Origin: Anoxybacillus sp050480245
GTDB lineage: Bacteria > Bacillota > Bacilli > Bacillales > Anoxybacillaceae
Reading direction: 5' to 3' (one strand)
Length of the DNA stretch: 64,000 nt
NCBI GenBank assembly: GCA_050480245.1
Contig: JBCNEQ010000004.1
The notes under the pieces are model-generated. The model had not been told where the DNA came from. It did not search any database and saw nothing but the letters and a program-made list of their open reading frames with translations. The translations under genes and the position numbers were made by a program. This document shows, in pieces, positions 34,407-43,436 of this stretch (its first letter is position 1; the number at the start of each line of letters is the position of its first letter).

Positions 34407-34546
34407 ATAAAACGCTCCTTTAATTCGATTGTTCGACAACATTATTAATCATATCACATGAATATAACAATTGACTATTTCTTCTTTGTCATAACATTGG
34501 TAAACTAATGGTATACATACGTGCAAAAGAAAGGGTTGCATTCGCG

Positions 34547-35104
34547 ATGGAATGGACAAATGACACAGTCAATCGAACGGTGATGGCGCTCGTTCAACAA
34601 TTGACAAAGGATTGGACGAAGACGAAAGTACACTCGGAAATATTAGAGATTTTTATGAAAATGCGCATGGAAACAAAAACAGAAGAAGAATACGTTTCGT
34701 TGTTGTTAACGAACGTCGCTTTTGCGACAGAGTCAAGCTTTGCATTAAACAAAATATTTGAGCTTATTTTGCTTCATAAACAATTTCCCCCTGCAGAAGC
34801 TGTGCAAGCTTGGGTAACAGATGCGCATGAAAAAATTCAAGAGCAATTGCCAACGTTGCGTGAAGTATATCGCAAACATTTCGGCGACGAAGAAAATATA
34901 AAACGCAAGCTTGAACTGAGCTATTGCCCTGTCTTACTAAGCAATCGAATCAAGACAGATTTCATTTTCGCATTTATTCATGAACAAAACCAACCAATGA
35001 TGAAAGACTTTTTTGACGCTGATCCGAAAGTAGTGCTTGAGGCGCTTCATCATATTAGCGGCTTTTTTGCAAGCATGATTTTAGAAGATATTGAACTCAT
35101 TTAA
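34547..35104 (+). CDS. Hypothetical helical protein, 185 residues
   Basis: I do not recognise it. It starts MEWTNDTVNRTVMALVQQLT and is soluble and nearly all helical, with a VHSEILEIFMKMRMETKTEEEY segment and an acidic C-terminus (ILEDIELI). It has no obvious DNA-binding motif, although its size and helical nature resemble the C-terminal part of TetR proteins. It has a stand-alone promoter region facing the csaB operon divergently and a shared terminator downstream. Confidence 0.65.
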   Translation: MEWTNDTVNRTVMALVQQLTKDWTKTKVHSEILEIFMKMRMETKTEEEYVSLLLTNVAFATESSFALNKIFELILLHKQFPPAEAVQAWVTDAHEKIQEQLPTLREVYRKHFGDEENIKRKLELSYCPVLLSNRIKTDFIFAFIHEQNQPMMKDFFDADPKVVLEALHHISGFFASMILEDIELI

Positions 35105-35130
35105 AAAAGGGAGCCCGTCGCTCCCTTTTA
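35103..35130. terminator. Convergent terminator
   Basis: AAAAGGGAGC pairs with GCTCCCTTTT around CCGTC, serving the 185-residue gene and the SEC-C gene. Confidence 0.8.
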
Positions 35131-36243
35131 CTCTTCATCACAATCTTCACATACTTCAAAGATGTCCTCATCGTCCCAGTCATCTTCTTCCCAGTCGTCA
35201 TCATCCCAGTCGTCAAACAGTTCGCTTAATCGCTCATCAATTTTCCCGGAAATATCTTCAAACGCATCGTAAAACGTATCGATCCGTTTCGATAACGTAC
35301 TCGCAGAAATGCCGTATTGCTCGGCTAGTTGTTTTTGTGGAATCCATTCATGCAAAATCGCATCAGCCATAATGTAATGAAGCGCTGCTGCGTACACTTC
35401 TGGCTTTCGAATCGTCGGATTGTACAGACGACAATACTCGACCCAAATGAGACGGGCGGTATCAAGAATGGACAAATCTTTTTTCGGAAAGTTTTGTTCA
35501 AATAATATAAACACTTGTTCTTGTTTTGACGATAAACTTTCGACGTCAAACATCGGTAAACGTAATGATTTTTGAAACGTTTCTGGATACGTCTCAATCC
35601 ATTGTTCATACTGTTCGTCGCATGCTTTCCAAACATCTTGTATGTATACGTATAACGGACGGGTTAAAACGACAGGGAGAGGGAAAAATGTCCCGAAGCA
35701 AGCGATATATTGACCATGTGGTACAAAAATTCCTGCCAACGCTTGTCCTTCTTCCAACTCGAACTCATCCGGCATATCAAGTAGTTTCATATGTTTCGTT
35801 TCCCCAGTTAATAAATCTGTTACGACAACATACGAATCGCGCAATTCATCAATGCAAACAAACGTTGGGAACGCTTGACGCCACGACTGAATGATGCTAT
35901 AGACGGTTGGACGAACAGCCTGTTTACGAATTGTGCGCAAATAATAATCGAAAATGGTCATCCCATGTGCATCTTTTTTAAAAAACATCGCCCATATGCT
36001 AATAAAAAAGCGAAAAACAGATATTTCATCTTCATCCGTTTGTTCAACAATCATATTCTCTTGAACCGTTCGATATAAAAACGATTCGTGTTCAAATGTA
36101 GCATAGTGAATGAGATCGTGCATATAGTGAATAACGTCTTGATCGATAAGCTCATGCATCGACACAACATTATTCCCACAACAATGTTTATACTTTTTTC
36201 CACTTCCGCACAGACATAACGCATTTCGTGCTACTTTACTCAT
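35128..36243 (-). CDS. SEC-C motif (zinc-binding) protein
   Basis: 371 residues. The N-terminal SEC-C zinc motif is LCLCGSGKKYKHCCG. A long helical middle follows, then a helix-turn-helix-like segment (PQKQLAEQYGISASTLSKRI, about 305-325) and a strikingly acidic Asp/Trp-rich tail (FDDWDDDDWEEDDW, then CEDCDEE). The ATG at 36243 follows GAGGTGGGG. SEC-C domains occur in SecA and many unrelated proteins, so function is not implied. Confidence 0.8.
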   Translation of the reverse strand: MSKVARNALCLCGSGKKYKHCCGNNVVSMHELIDQDVIHYMHDLIHYATFEHESFLYRTVQENMIVEQTDEDEISVFRFFISIWAMFFKKDAHGMTIFDYYLRTIRKQAVRPTVYSIIQSWRQAFPTFVCIDELRDSYVVVTDLLTGETKHMKLLDMPDEFELEEGQALAGIFVPHGQYIACFGTFFPLPVVLTRPLYVYIQDVWKACDEQYEQWIETYPETFQKSLRLPMFDVESLSSKQEQVFILFEQNFPKKDLSILDTARLIWVEYCRLYNPTIRKPEVYAAALHYIMADAILHEWIPQKQLAEQYGISASTLSKRIDTFYDAFEDISGKIDERLSELFDDWDDDDWEEDDWDDEDIFEVCEDCDEE

Positions 36244-36366
36244 TTTCCCCACCTCAACACTTTTTCTTTATTGTAACATGTCAAAATGGAAGAAGATACA
36301 TCCTTTGTGTCTTTCCTTGCAATCGTGTAGAATAAGGATTAAACGCTATAAAAAAGGAAGAGAGCA

Positions 36367-37224
36367 ATGATTGGACAAATCGTTACATGGCAAATAAAAG
36401 AACAAAAGCCGTTCGGGTATATCGTCACGAACGGAAAAGAAAGCGCCTTGCTTCATGAAAGTCAGTGTGAGGGCGAGTTACAAGTTGGGGATGATGTATG
36501 CATATTTTTATATCACGATCATGATGGACGGATGCGTGCAACGATGAGGCGCCCGCTTATTACGACGTCATCATACGGTTGGGTTGAAGTCATCGACGTC
36601 GTACCGCAATTAGGTGTTTTCGTTCATATCGGCATTGAAAAAGACGTGTTATTATCGGTCGATGACTTACCGTCCATTCCGACGCTTTGGCCGCAAAAAG
36701 GAGATCAGTTGTACTGTTCGCTTCAAGTAGATAAACGGGGACGGCTGCTCGCGAAACTCGCGGATGAAGAAACGATGAAACAAATAAGCGTTCCTGCCCC
36801 TGCTTCTGCGTTTAACACGAACGTGCGCGGACGCATTTATCGCCTTATTAAAGCAGGATCGTTTCTGATCACAGAGGTCGGGTATATCGGATTCATTCAC
36901 GAGTCACAACGAAGACGCGAACCACGTCTCGGTGAACTCGTCGAAGGACGCGTCATCGCTGTGAAAGAAGACGGAACGATTAACGTATCGCTACTTCCGC
37001 GAAAACAAGAAAGTTTACAAACAGATGCAGAAACGATCTACAACTATCTTGAAAGCCGTGGCGGTGCGATGCCATATAGCGACAAAAGCGACCCAGAAGA
37101 CATTCAAACCCGCTTTCATATGAGCAAAGCAGCATTTAAACGCGCGCTCGGACGATTAATGAAAGAAAAGAAAGTGTACCAACAAGACGGTTGGACATAT
37201 ATCAAAGGGAGAGAAAATGAATGA
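36367..37224 (+). CDS. cvfB: CvfB/YitL family S1 RNA-binding protein
   Basis: 285 residues with tandem S1-like beta-barrels (IVTWQIKEQKPFGYIVTNG; YGWVEVIDVVPQLGVFVHIG; RGRIYRLIKAGSFLI) and a C-terminal winged-helix segment (FHMSKAAFKRALGRLMKEKK). CvfB homologues bind RNA and affect virulence gene expression in Staphylococcus. The stop overlaps the next start (ATGA), so the two genes are co-transcribed. Confidence 0.85.
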   Translation: MIGQIVTWQIKEQKPFGYIVTNGKESALLHESQCEGELQVGDDVCIFLYHDHDGRMRATMRRPLITTSSYGWVEVIDVVPQLGVFVHIGIEKDVLLSVDDLPSIPTLWPQKGDQLYCSLQVDKRGRLLAKLADEETMKQISVPAPASAFNTNVRGRIYRLIKAGSFLITEVGYIGFIHESQRRREPRLGELVEGRVIAVKEDGTINVSLLPRKQESLQTDAETIYNYLESRGGAMPYSDKSDPEDIQTRFHMSKAAFKRALGRLMKEKKVYQQDGWTYIKGRENE

Positions 37225-38213
37225 TTCGCTTTGCAACAATCGGAACAAATTGGATTACAGAAGCGTTTATTCGCGCGGCCAAACAAGTGCCTTCGTTTCA
37301 TTTACAAGCTGTTTATTCTCGACAACAAGAAACCGCAAACGCCTTTGCTGAAAAAACAGGGGCAACCGAAACGTTTACAAACTTACATGAACTTGCAGTA
37401 AGCAAAAACGTCGATGCGGTATATATCGCAAGTCCAAATGCGTTTCATGCCGAACAAGCAATCACGCTTATGAATCACGGCAAACATGTCATTTGTGAAA
37501 AACCGCTCGCTTCTAACGCCAAAGAAGTGGAAGCGATGATTGAGGCGGCACAAAAAAATGGTGTCGTGTTGATGGAGGCGATGAAGGCGACGTGTTTACC
37601 AAACTTTCAAGCGATTCAACACCATTTGCCGAAAATCGGGCGCGTCCGTCGCTACGTCGCAAGCTATTGCCAATATTCTTCGCGCTACGATGCATTTAAG
37701 CAAGGAACGGTCGCAAACGCCTTTAACCCTGCCTTTTCAAGCGGCGCATTGATGGACCTTGGCGTTTATTGCTTATATCCGCTCGTTGTTTTGTTTGGCG
37801 AACCGAAAGCCATTCAAGCCCATAGCGTTCGCCTATCGTCGGGTGTAGATGGCGAAGGAAGCATCATGCTCGATTACGGCGAGATGGATGCGATCGTTAT
37901 GTATTCCAAAATCGCAAACTCGTATGCTCCTGCCGAAATTCAAGGAGAAGAAGGGACGATCGTTATCGATGCGATTCATACACCAACGCGCGTACATATT
38001 CATTACCGTGACGGGCGCATTGAAGACGTCACCGTTCCGCAGCCGTACGAGCCGATGTACTATGAGGCGCTTGAATTTATGTCACTCATCGAACGGGGAG
38101 AGAAGGAATCTACAATTAATTCACACGCCCATTCGCTTGCGACAATGAAAGTGATGGACGAAGCAAGAAAACAAACAGGCATTGTATTTCCTGCGGACGA
38201 ACGTTTCGTTTAA
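37221..38213 (+). CDS. Gfo/Idh/MocA family NAD(P)-dependent oxidoreductase
   Basis: 330 residues with an N-terminal Rossmann fold (IRFATIGTNWITEAFIRAA), the family motif VICEKPLASNAKEVEAMI (catalytic Lys in EKP) and a C-terminal beta-sheet domain. The substrate is probably a sugar or polyol but is unknown. It overlaps cvfB by four bases and is followed by a strong terminator. Confidence 0.88.
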   Translation: MIRFATIGTNWITEAFIRAAKQVPSFHLQAVYSRQQETANAFAEKTGATETFTNLHELAVSKNVDAVYIASPNAFHAEQAITLMNHGKHVICEKPLASNAKEVEAMIEAAQKNGVVLMEAMKATCLPNFQAIQHHLPKIGRVRRYVASYCQYSSRYDAFKQGTVANAFNPAFSSGALMDLGVYCLYPLVVLFGEPKAIQAHSVRLSSGVDGEGSIMLDYGEMDAIVMYSKIANSYAPAEIQGEEGTIVIDAIHTPTRVHIHYRDGRIEDVTVPQPYEPMYYEALEFMSLIERGEKESTINSHAHSLATMKVMDEARKQTGIVFPADERFV

Positions 38214-38236
38214 AACGAAACGTTCTCTTTTTTTAT
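38196..38236 (+). terminator. Terminator of the cvfB operon
   Basis: GAACGTTTCGTTT pairs with AAACGAAACGTTC, then CTTTTTTT. The stem overlaps the last codons of the oxidoreductase. Confidence 0.85.
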
Positions 38237-38309
38237 GTAATGAGTATATTTTTATAAGAATGAGTTCATTATGTTATAATTAAATGTAATCATTTATAAA
38301 CGAGGTGAT

Positions 38310-39362
38310 ATGATGCGCATATACAATTACGAGCTATTGAAACATCTCCCATACTCCATGGAAACGATTCAACTACTTACAAAAATTGATGAATACAAAG
38401 GGAAACAAGACTTATACAAAAAGCAATCTCCTCAAATACTCGAAACGCTGAAAAATGTAGCGATCATTCAATCCACAAAATCATCAAATGCGATTGAAGG
38501 AATCGTCATTACAGATAAACGACTTAAAAGCATTATGGCTGAACAAACGTTACCGATGGATCGATCGGAAGGGGAGATTGCCGGATACCGAAATGTGTTA
38601 AAATTGATCCACGCATCATACGACGCCATTCCGCTATCCCCTTCTATCATTAAACAACTGCACCGTGATTTATACGAGTATGTTCCTTCGCAAGGTGGAG
38701 AGTGGAAAAATCAAGATAACTATATAAGTGAAACGCTCCCGAATGGTGAAAAGTTTATCCGTTTTATTCCTGTACCAGCTTTCCAAACCGATGAACATAT
38801 GCGCCTTCTTTGCATGACTTTTCAACATACAGTTCAAAAAAGTGACGTACATCCATTGATCGCAATTGCCACCTTCATTTTAGATTTCCTTTGCATTCAT
38901 CCATTTCACGACGGCAATGGACGGATGTCACGTTTATTAACTCTTCTTTTACTATACAAATTCGGATATGAAGTCGGTCGTTATATTAGTATAGAAACAC
39001 TCATTGAGGAAAGTAAAGAAACATATTACGACGTGCTAAAGCGCTCATCAATCCATTGGCATGAAGGGAAAAACAATATTTTTCCTTGGCTGCATTACTT
39101 TTTATCGATTATCGTTGCTGCATATAAAAAACTTGAAGAGCGTGTGGGCTATGTAGAAACAAGTCGCGGAAATAAACGAAAGCGCATTCAAGATTTTATT
39201 GAAGGAAAAGTTGGGTATTTTACAAAGGAAGAGATTCGCCACGCTTGTCCTGATATTAGCGAAGCAACGATTAATCGCGTCTTAAATGAATTAAAGGAAG
39301 CGAAGAAAATTACACCAATCGGTAAAGGGAGAGGTGCGAAGTGGAAAAAAATGAGCGAATAA
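38310..39362 (+). CDS. Fic family protein (putative AMP/NMP transferase)
   Basis: 350 residues. The Fic core motif is HPFHDGNGRMSR (about residue 195), with catalytic His. An upstream inhibitory motif SSNAIEG (about residue 57) would hold the enzyme off, as in class II/III Fic proteins. The C-terminus has a winged-helix segment (FTKEEIRHACPDISEATINRVLNEL). An extended -10 (TGTTATAAT, 38273-38280) precedes the gene. The target protein is unknown. No antitoxin-like partner gene is adjacent, which fits an intramolecularly inhibited Fic. Confidence 0.9.
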   Translation: MMRIYNYELLKHLPYSMETIQLLTKIDEYKGKQDLYKKQSPQILETLKNVAIIQSTKSSNAIEGIVITDKRLKSIMAEQTLPMDRSEGEIAGYRNVLKLIHASYDAIPLSPSIIKQLHRDLYEYVPSQGGEWKNQDNYISETLPNGEKFIRFIPVPAFQTDEHMRLLCMTFQHTVQKSDVHPLIAIATFILDFLCIHPFHDGNGRMSRLLTLLLLYKFGYEVGRYISIETLIEESKETYYDVLKRSSIHWHEGKNNIFPWLHYFLSIIVAAYKKLEERVGYVETSRGNKRKRIQDFIEGKVGYFTKEEIRHACPDISEATINRVLNELKEAKKITPIGKGRGAKWKKMSE

Positions 39363-39394
39363 GCGAGCGTCTATGCTCGCTTATTCGCTTTCCA
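39354..39394. terminator. Convergent terminator of fic and vanZ genes
   Basis: GCGAATAAGCGAGC pairs with GCTCGCTTATTCGC around a short loop; both stop codons fall in or beside the stem. Confidence 0.85.
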
Positions 39395-39793
39395 AACGAT
39401 CCATAAAACAATCGTCGCCCCGATCATATCGATGATAACGTCAGAGAATAAGGCCGTTCGTTTCGGTTGAAACGATTGATGCCATTCGTCAAATATGGCA
39501 CAAAAAAGCGTCAACAACCAAGCGACACGGTATGAAGCCGTTGCTTTCCATGCAAAAAACGCAAACGTTCCAAATACCGTCATATGCGCACATTTTCGAA
39601 CAATAAAATTCCATGAAAACAATCCGTCGCTCACAGGACGGTTCGTTTCAATTTCGAAATAATTCAACCAATGGCGAATCCATTGCGCCGTTTGCTCTCC
39701 GGTAAATAGCGGAGAATCGGTAAAATAGTAAATAAGCGCACACCATGCAACGACAAGACCCCACCATATCATACGATTTGTTTTAGTCATCAT
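39371..39793 (-). CDS. VanZ family membrane protein
   Basis: 140 residues with four hydrophobic helices and the VanZ pattern: FIVRKCAHMTVFGTFAFFAW and FDEWHQSFQPKRTALFSDVIIDMIG. The family is linked to low-level glycopeptide tolerance in some enterococci, but the general function is unknown. The ATG at 39793 follows AGAAAGGGTC. Confidence 0.85.
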   Translation of the reverse strand: MMTKTNRMIWWGLVVAWCALIYYFTDSPLFTGEQTAQWIRHWLNYFEIETNRPVSDGLFSWNFIVRKCAHMTVFGTFAFFAWKATASYRVAWLLTLFCAIFDEWHQSFQPKRTALFSDVIIDMIGATIVLWIVWKANKRA

Positions 39794-39857
39794 CCAGACC
39801 CTTTCTATATACGGAAATCTTCCCACCATTCTATCTCTTTTTCCTCTTTTTCACAAC

Positions 39858-39886
39858 AAAAAAGCCCCTCCCAAATTGGGAAGGAC
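39858..39886 (-). terminator. hmp terminator
   Basis: Minus strand: CCTTCCCAATTTGGGAGG, then GGCTTTTTT. Confidence 0.75.
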
Positions 39887-39892
39887 AACATG

Positions 39893-41125
39893 TTACAGCT
39901 GACTAGCAGGACCGAAAAATTCATAATGAACCCGCTCTTCAGCCACCCCACATTGCTGCAGAGCTTCTTTGACAGTTTTCATAAAAGGAATTGGGCCGCA
40001 CATGTATACATCGACATTCGTTTGCTCGATAACAGACCGCATAAATGAAGCGTCAATAAATCCTTCCTTCTTAAAATACGGATGAGTTCGGTCAGCTTCT
40101 GACGGTTGTTCATAACAAACATAATAAGATACGTTCGTTTGTTCTGCGAGCATGCGCAACTCTTGATCAAATGCATGAACGCGACGATTGATTGCCGCAC
40201 AAATAAAAGTGATTGAACGATTTGGCTGTTGTTTTACGACTGACTTCGCCATACTTAATAATGGTGTAATACCTACGCCACCGCTAACGAATATAACAGG
40301 AGTTTCCTTGCTCATGTCGATTGTAAAATCACCAGCTGGTGCACTTAATTCAAGCACGTCCCCTTCTTTTACATGATCATGTAAATAATTCGATACAATA
40401 CCGGCAGGCTTTTGTGCTGTTTCAACTTCCCGCTTTACACTTATACGGTAGTGCGATTTCCCTGGTATATCCGATAAACTATATTGACGAATGTGCGTAT
40501 ATTTTTCGCTTGAAATTTGCACTTTCACACTTACATATTGACCGGGAAGAAAATCGCTTATTTCCCCTCCATCTTGCGGAACGAGATAAAATGATGTGAT
40601 AACATCACTTTCTTTCACTTTTTTCTGCACAACAAAAGGACGAAAATCAACCCATCCTCCTTGTTTTTTCGCTACCTCATCGTACATTTGTTGTTCTACT
40701 TGAATAAATACATCAGCAATTACGCCGTAAGCTTCTCCCCATGCTTCAATCACTTCATCTGTCGCAGCTTCACCAAGTACATCTTTAATCGCCATCAATA
40801 AATGTTTACCAACGATCGGATAATGCTCCTTTTTTACCCCTAAACTACGATGTTTATGACCAATTTGTTTTACAACGGGCAAAATGTCCTCTAAACGATC
40901 AATATGCTTCGCTGCTGCATATACAGATGCGGCCAACGCCTTTTGTTGTCTCCCTTGCTTTTGGTGAGCATGGTTAAAAATGTTCAATAACTCCGGGTGA
41001 TTAGAAAACATCAGTTCATAAAAACGCCGTGTAATTTGTTCCCCATATTGTTCTAACACAGGAACCGTTGATTTGATAATTTCAATTGTACGTTCGCTTA
41101 ATAAAGATTTTGTTGCGCCCATCAC
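39893..41125 (-). CDS. hmp: Flavohemoprotein, nitric oxide dioxygenase
   Basis: 410 residues: an N-terminal globin (about 1-140, with FNHAHQKQGRQQKALAASVY and the proximal His region KHRSLGVKKEHYPIVGKHLL), then a ferredoxin-reductase FAD domain (RQYSLSDIPGK) and an NAD domain (FVSGGVGITPLLSMA; MCGPIPFMKTV). It oxidises nitric oxide to nitrate. It is divergent from nsrR, with two NsrR-like palindromes between the genes. Confidence 0.95.
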   Translation of the reverse strand: MMGATKSLLSERTIEIIKSTVPVLEQYGEQITRRFYELMFSNHPELLNIFNHAHQKQGRQQKALAASVYAAAKHIDRLEDILPVVKQIGHKHRSLGVKKEHYPIVGKHLLMAIKDVLGEAATDEVIEAWGEAYGVIADVFIQVEQQMYDEVAKKQGGWVDFRPFVVQKKVKESDVITSFYLVPQDGGEISDFLPGQYVSVKVQISSEKYTHIRQYSLSDIPGKSHYRISVKREVETAQKPAGIVSNYLHDHVKEGDVLELSAPAGDFTIDMSKETPVIFVSGGVGITPLLSMAKSVVKQQPNRSITFICAAINRRVHAFDQELRMLAEQTNVSYYVCYEQPSEADRTHPYFKKEGFIDASFMRSVIEQTNVDVYMCGPIPFMKTVKEALQQCGVAEERVHYEFFGPASQL

Positions 41126-41138
41126 ACATATCCCCCAA

Positions 41139-41210
41139 AAACATATATTTTATATACATGTTTATTGAATCATATAAAAAATAAAAAAGCAATATATAAA
41201 ATACATGTTT
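41139..41210. promoter_or_regulatory. Twin NsrR-like operators
   Basis: Palindrome 1 at 41139-41163 has half-sites AAACATATAT and ATACATGTTT. Site 2 at 41190-41210 shares ATACATGTTT and TATATAAAAT. They lie between hmp and nsrR, nearer hmp, as expected for nitric-oxide-sensitive repression of hmp. Confidence 0.65.
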
Positions 41211-41282
41211 TTTATCACATAACGGCGAGACGAAAGAATGTGCTACTATATAAAGTAAATAACAAATGAAAGGTGAAACATT

Positions 41283-41726
41283 ATGCAGTTAACGAACTAT
41301 ACAGAATATGCGTTGCGCGTTCTTCTCTTTTTAGGAACGTTAGAAGAAGGTGAAAAAACAAACATTAAAGAAATTTCCCGCACGTTTTCCATTTCAGAAA
41401 ACCATTTAAGTAAAATTGTATACGACCTCGGAAAACTCGGACTTATTGAAACGATTCGCGGGCGAAACGGCGGCATTCGCCTCGCTAAAAAACCAGAAGA
41501 CATTCGCATCGGTGCTGTCGTTAGGCAAACAGAAGAGAATTTATCTCTCGTTGAATGCTTTGCCGCTCATGGAAACGATTGTGTTATTACACCCGTTTGT
41601 CAGTTGAAACATATTCTTCACGAAGCATTGCAAGCATTTTTACAAACACTCGACAATTATACACTTGCTGATTTACTACAAAATAAGCAAACATTAAAAA
41701 CATTTTTTAACTTCCCTCGTTTGTAA
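41283..41726 (+). CDS. nsrR: Nitric oxide-sensing repressor NsrR (Rrf2 family)
   Basis: 147 residues: MQLTNYTEYALRVLLFL, helix-turn-helix SRTFSISENHLSKIVYDLGK, RGRNGGIRLAK wing, and three Cys for the iron-sulfur cluster (CFAAHGNDCVITPVC). The position next to hmp supports NsrR over other Rrf2 members. Confidence 0.92.
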   Translation: MQLTNYTEYALRVLLFLGTLEEGEKTNIKEISRTFSISENHLSKIVYDLGKLGLIETIRGRNGGIRLAKKPEDIRIGAVVRQTEENLSLVECFAAHGNDCVITPVCQLKHILHEALQAFLQTLDNYTLADLLQNKQTLKTFFNFPRL

Positions 41727-41780
41727 ACAAATAGAGAGCATGTTAAAATGAGGACAAATTTAAGAGAAGGAGATGCTGTC

Positions 41781-43436
41781 ATGTTACAGACGATGTTGCC
41801 GCAAGAGTTGATGACGAAAGCGGCTCAACGTGTCATGAAGCTGCTACCGTACAAAAAACATAGCGACTTAATTAAACGTGCGTGGCAGTTGTATCGCACC
41901 GGGCATGTATATAACGTAACGATCGAAGACAATGTGCTAAAAGGGAAAGTAACGGATAAAGGACATACATATGAGCCGTCTTTTCGGTTAAAGCAGGCAG
42001 CGGGCTCATCGTGTACTTGCACAGCTGTCGGTCTATGTTCGCACAATGTTGCGTTATTTTTATATGCATACAATCAAATTGATGCAGTCGGGAATTTAAT
42101 TAGAACATGGAAAGAACCAGCGACAAAACGAAAAAAAGCCGAAAGCAATGAAAAACAAAAAGACGTACAAGTGAAACAACAAACCGTTCAGCAACAGAAG
42201 CTAAACGAGAAAAATAGCAGCAATACGTCAAACAACGCAAATATCGTTGACGCGTGGTGGCAATCGTTTGAAGAAAAATATCGCCGCATCCCGCTATACA
42301 ATGTAACGGAAGAAGAACATATGCGCAGGCTCGTTCAATCGTTTTTCCCAACATTCGAACGTCCGACATCTAAAGCATCGTTTTTAGACCATTTATATTA
42401 TGTCCATGCCGCCTTATTTACATTTATTAAACTTGTTCATATTCCGCAACAACCGTGGGGCTACTCCGCAATGATGCAAGAGCGGCATGTGGAACAATTT
42501 TCTTCAACCGTCCAACAAGCACTCGCAAATTTAGCGAAAAAACCGCGTACAAAAAGTCATGAACAACTTTTATACGCTACTATCCCATACGTAAGAAACG
42601 TATTGTCGGGCGAATTAACGTACTTTAGACAAATATTAGATGTATACGAAATCATATGGACAATCGTATTGACCGACGAAACATATCGCCAAGAGGAATG
42701 TACATGGGCGATTGAGCAGTTAAATAAGAAACAAACCGTAGAAGAAAAAATACCGTTTATCGGCGCAGCTTCGTACGTGTCATTTTTGCTTGGAAACGAT
42801 CAGCAAGCTTATCAGCTCATTGAACCGTTTCCATACTTAGCAACAGGACATATCGTCCGTTTTATGCATATGTCATTTGCGAAAAAGCAAATTCAACGTG
42901 GAGCTGATTGGTTTCATCGGCTCGAACAAAATGTGGAAACGTACTTATATTCGCTTCATATAAGTGACCGTGAGTGGTTTGTTCAACATGTACTATCTGC
43001 CTATGTCCAATATCGTATCGCTACAAAAAATGAACAAACCGAACGATACGAACAGCTTCTTCAAAGGCTGCTTCCGTACAGCTTTTATACGTACATCGAT
43101 TACTTATTCGATGAACAAAAATGGAAAGAGCTTATTGAATTATATATGCTTGAAAAAACAACCGTCGATATGATTCATCCGCTCCATTTAAAAGCAGTCG
43201 AACAAGCGGATCGTTCGCTCGTTCTTTCGCTTTATCATCAAACGATTATGTATTACATCGAACAAAAAAATCGGAGCGCATACGAACAAGCAATCAAACA
43301 TTTACGAAAACTACGGGCTCATTACCGTGCTTTAAAACAAATGCCGCGCTGGGAAACATATATCGCAACATTAGCTGAACAAACAAAACGATTGCGTGCC
43401 TTTCAAGATTTATTACGGAAAGGGAAATTCATATGA
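41781..43436 (+). CDS. SWIM zinc-finger protein (YwqB-like)
   Basis: 551 residues. The SWIM motif CTCTAVGLCSHNVALFLYAY (CxC and CxH) lies near residue 80. A Lys/Gln-rich linker follows, then a helical C-terminal half. SWIM domains bind nucleic acid or protein and are often encoded beside SNF2 helicases, as in B. subtilis ywqB-ywqA. The ATG at 41781 follows AAGGAGATG. The stop overlaps the helicase start (ATGA), so the two proteins are probably partners. Confidence 0.85.
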   Translation: MLQTMLPQELMTKAAQRVMKLLPYKKHSDLIKRAWQLYRTGHVYNVTIEDNVLKGKVTDKGHTYEPSFRLKQAAGSSCTCTAVGLCSHNVALFLYAYNQIDAVGNLIRTWKEPATKRKKAESNEKQKDVQVKQQTVQQQKLNEKNSSNTSNNANIVDAWWQSFEEKYRRIPLYNVTEEEHMRRLVQSFFPTFERPTSKASFLDHLYYVHAALFTFIKLVHIPQQPWGYSAMMQERHVEQFSSTVQQALANLAKKPRTKSHEQLLYATIPYVRNVLSGELTYFRQILDVYEIIWTIVLTDETYRQEECTWAIEQLNKKQTVEEKIPFIGAASYVSFLLGNDQQAYQLIEPFPYLATGHIVRFMHMSFAKKQIQRGADWFHRLEQNVETYLYSLHISDREWFVQHVLSAYVQYRIATKNEQTERYEQLLQRLLPYSFYTYIDYLFDEQKWKELIELYMLEKTTVDMIHPLHLKAVEQADRSLVLSLYHQTIMYYIEQKNRSAYEQAIKHLRKLRAHYRALKQMPRWETYIATLAEQTKRLRAFQDLLRKGKFI

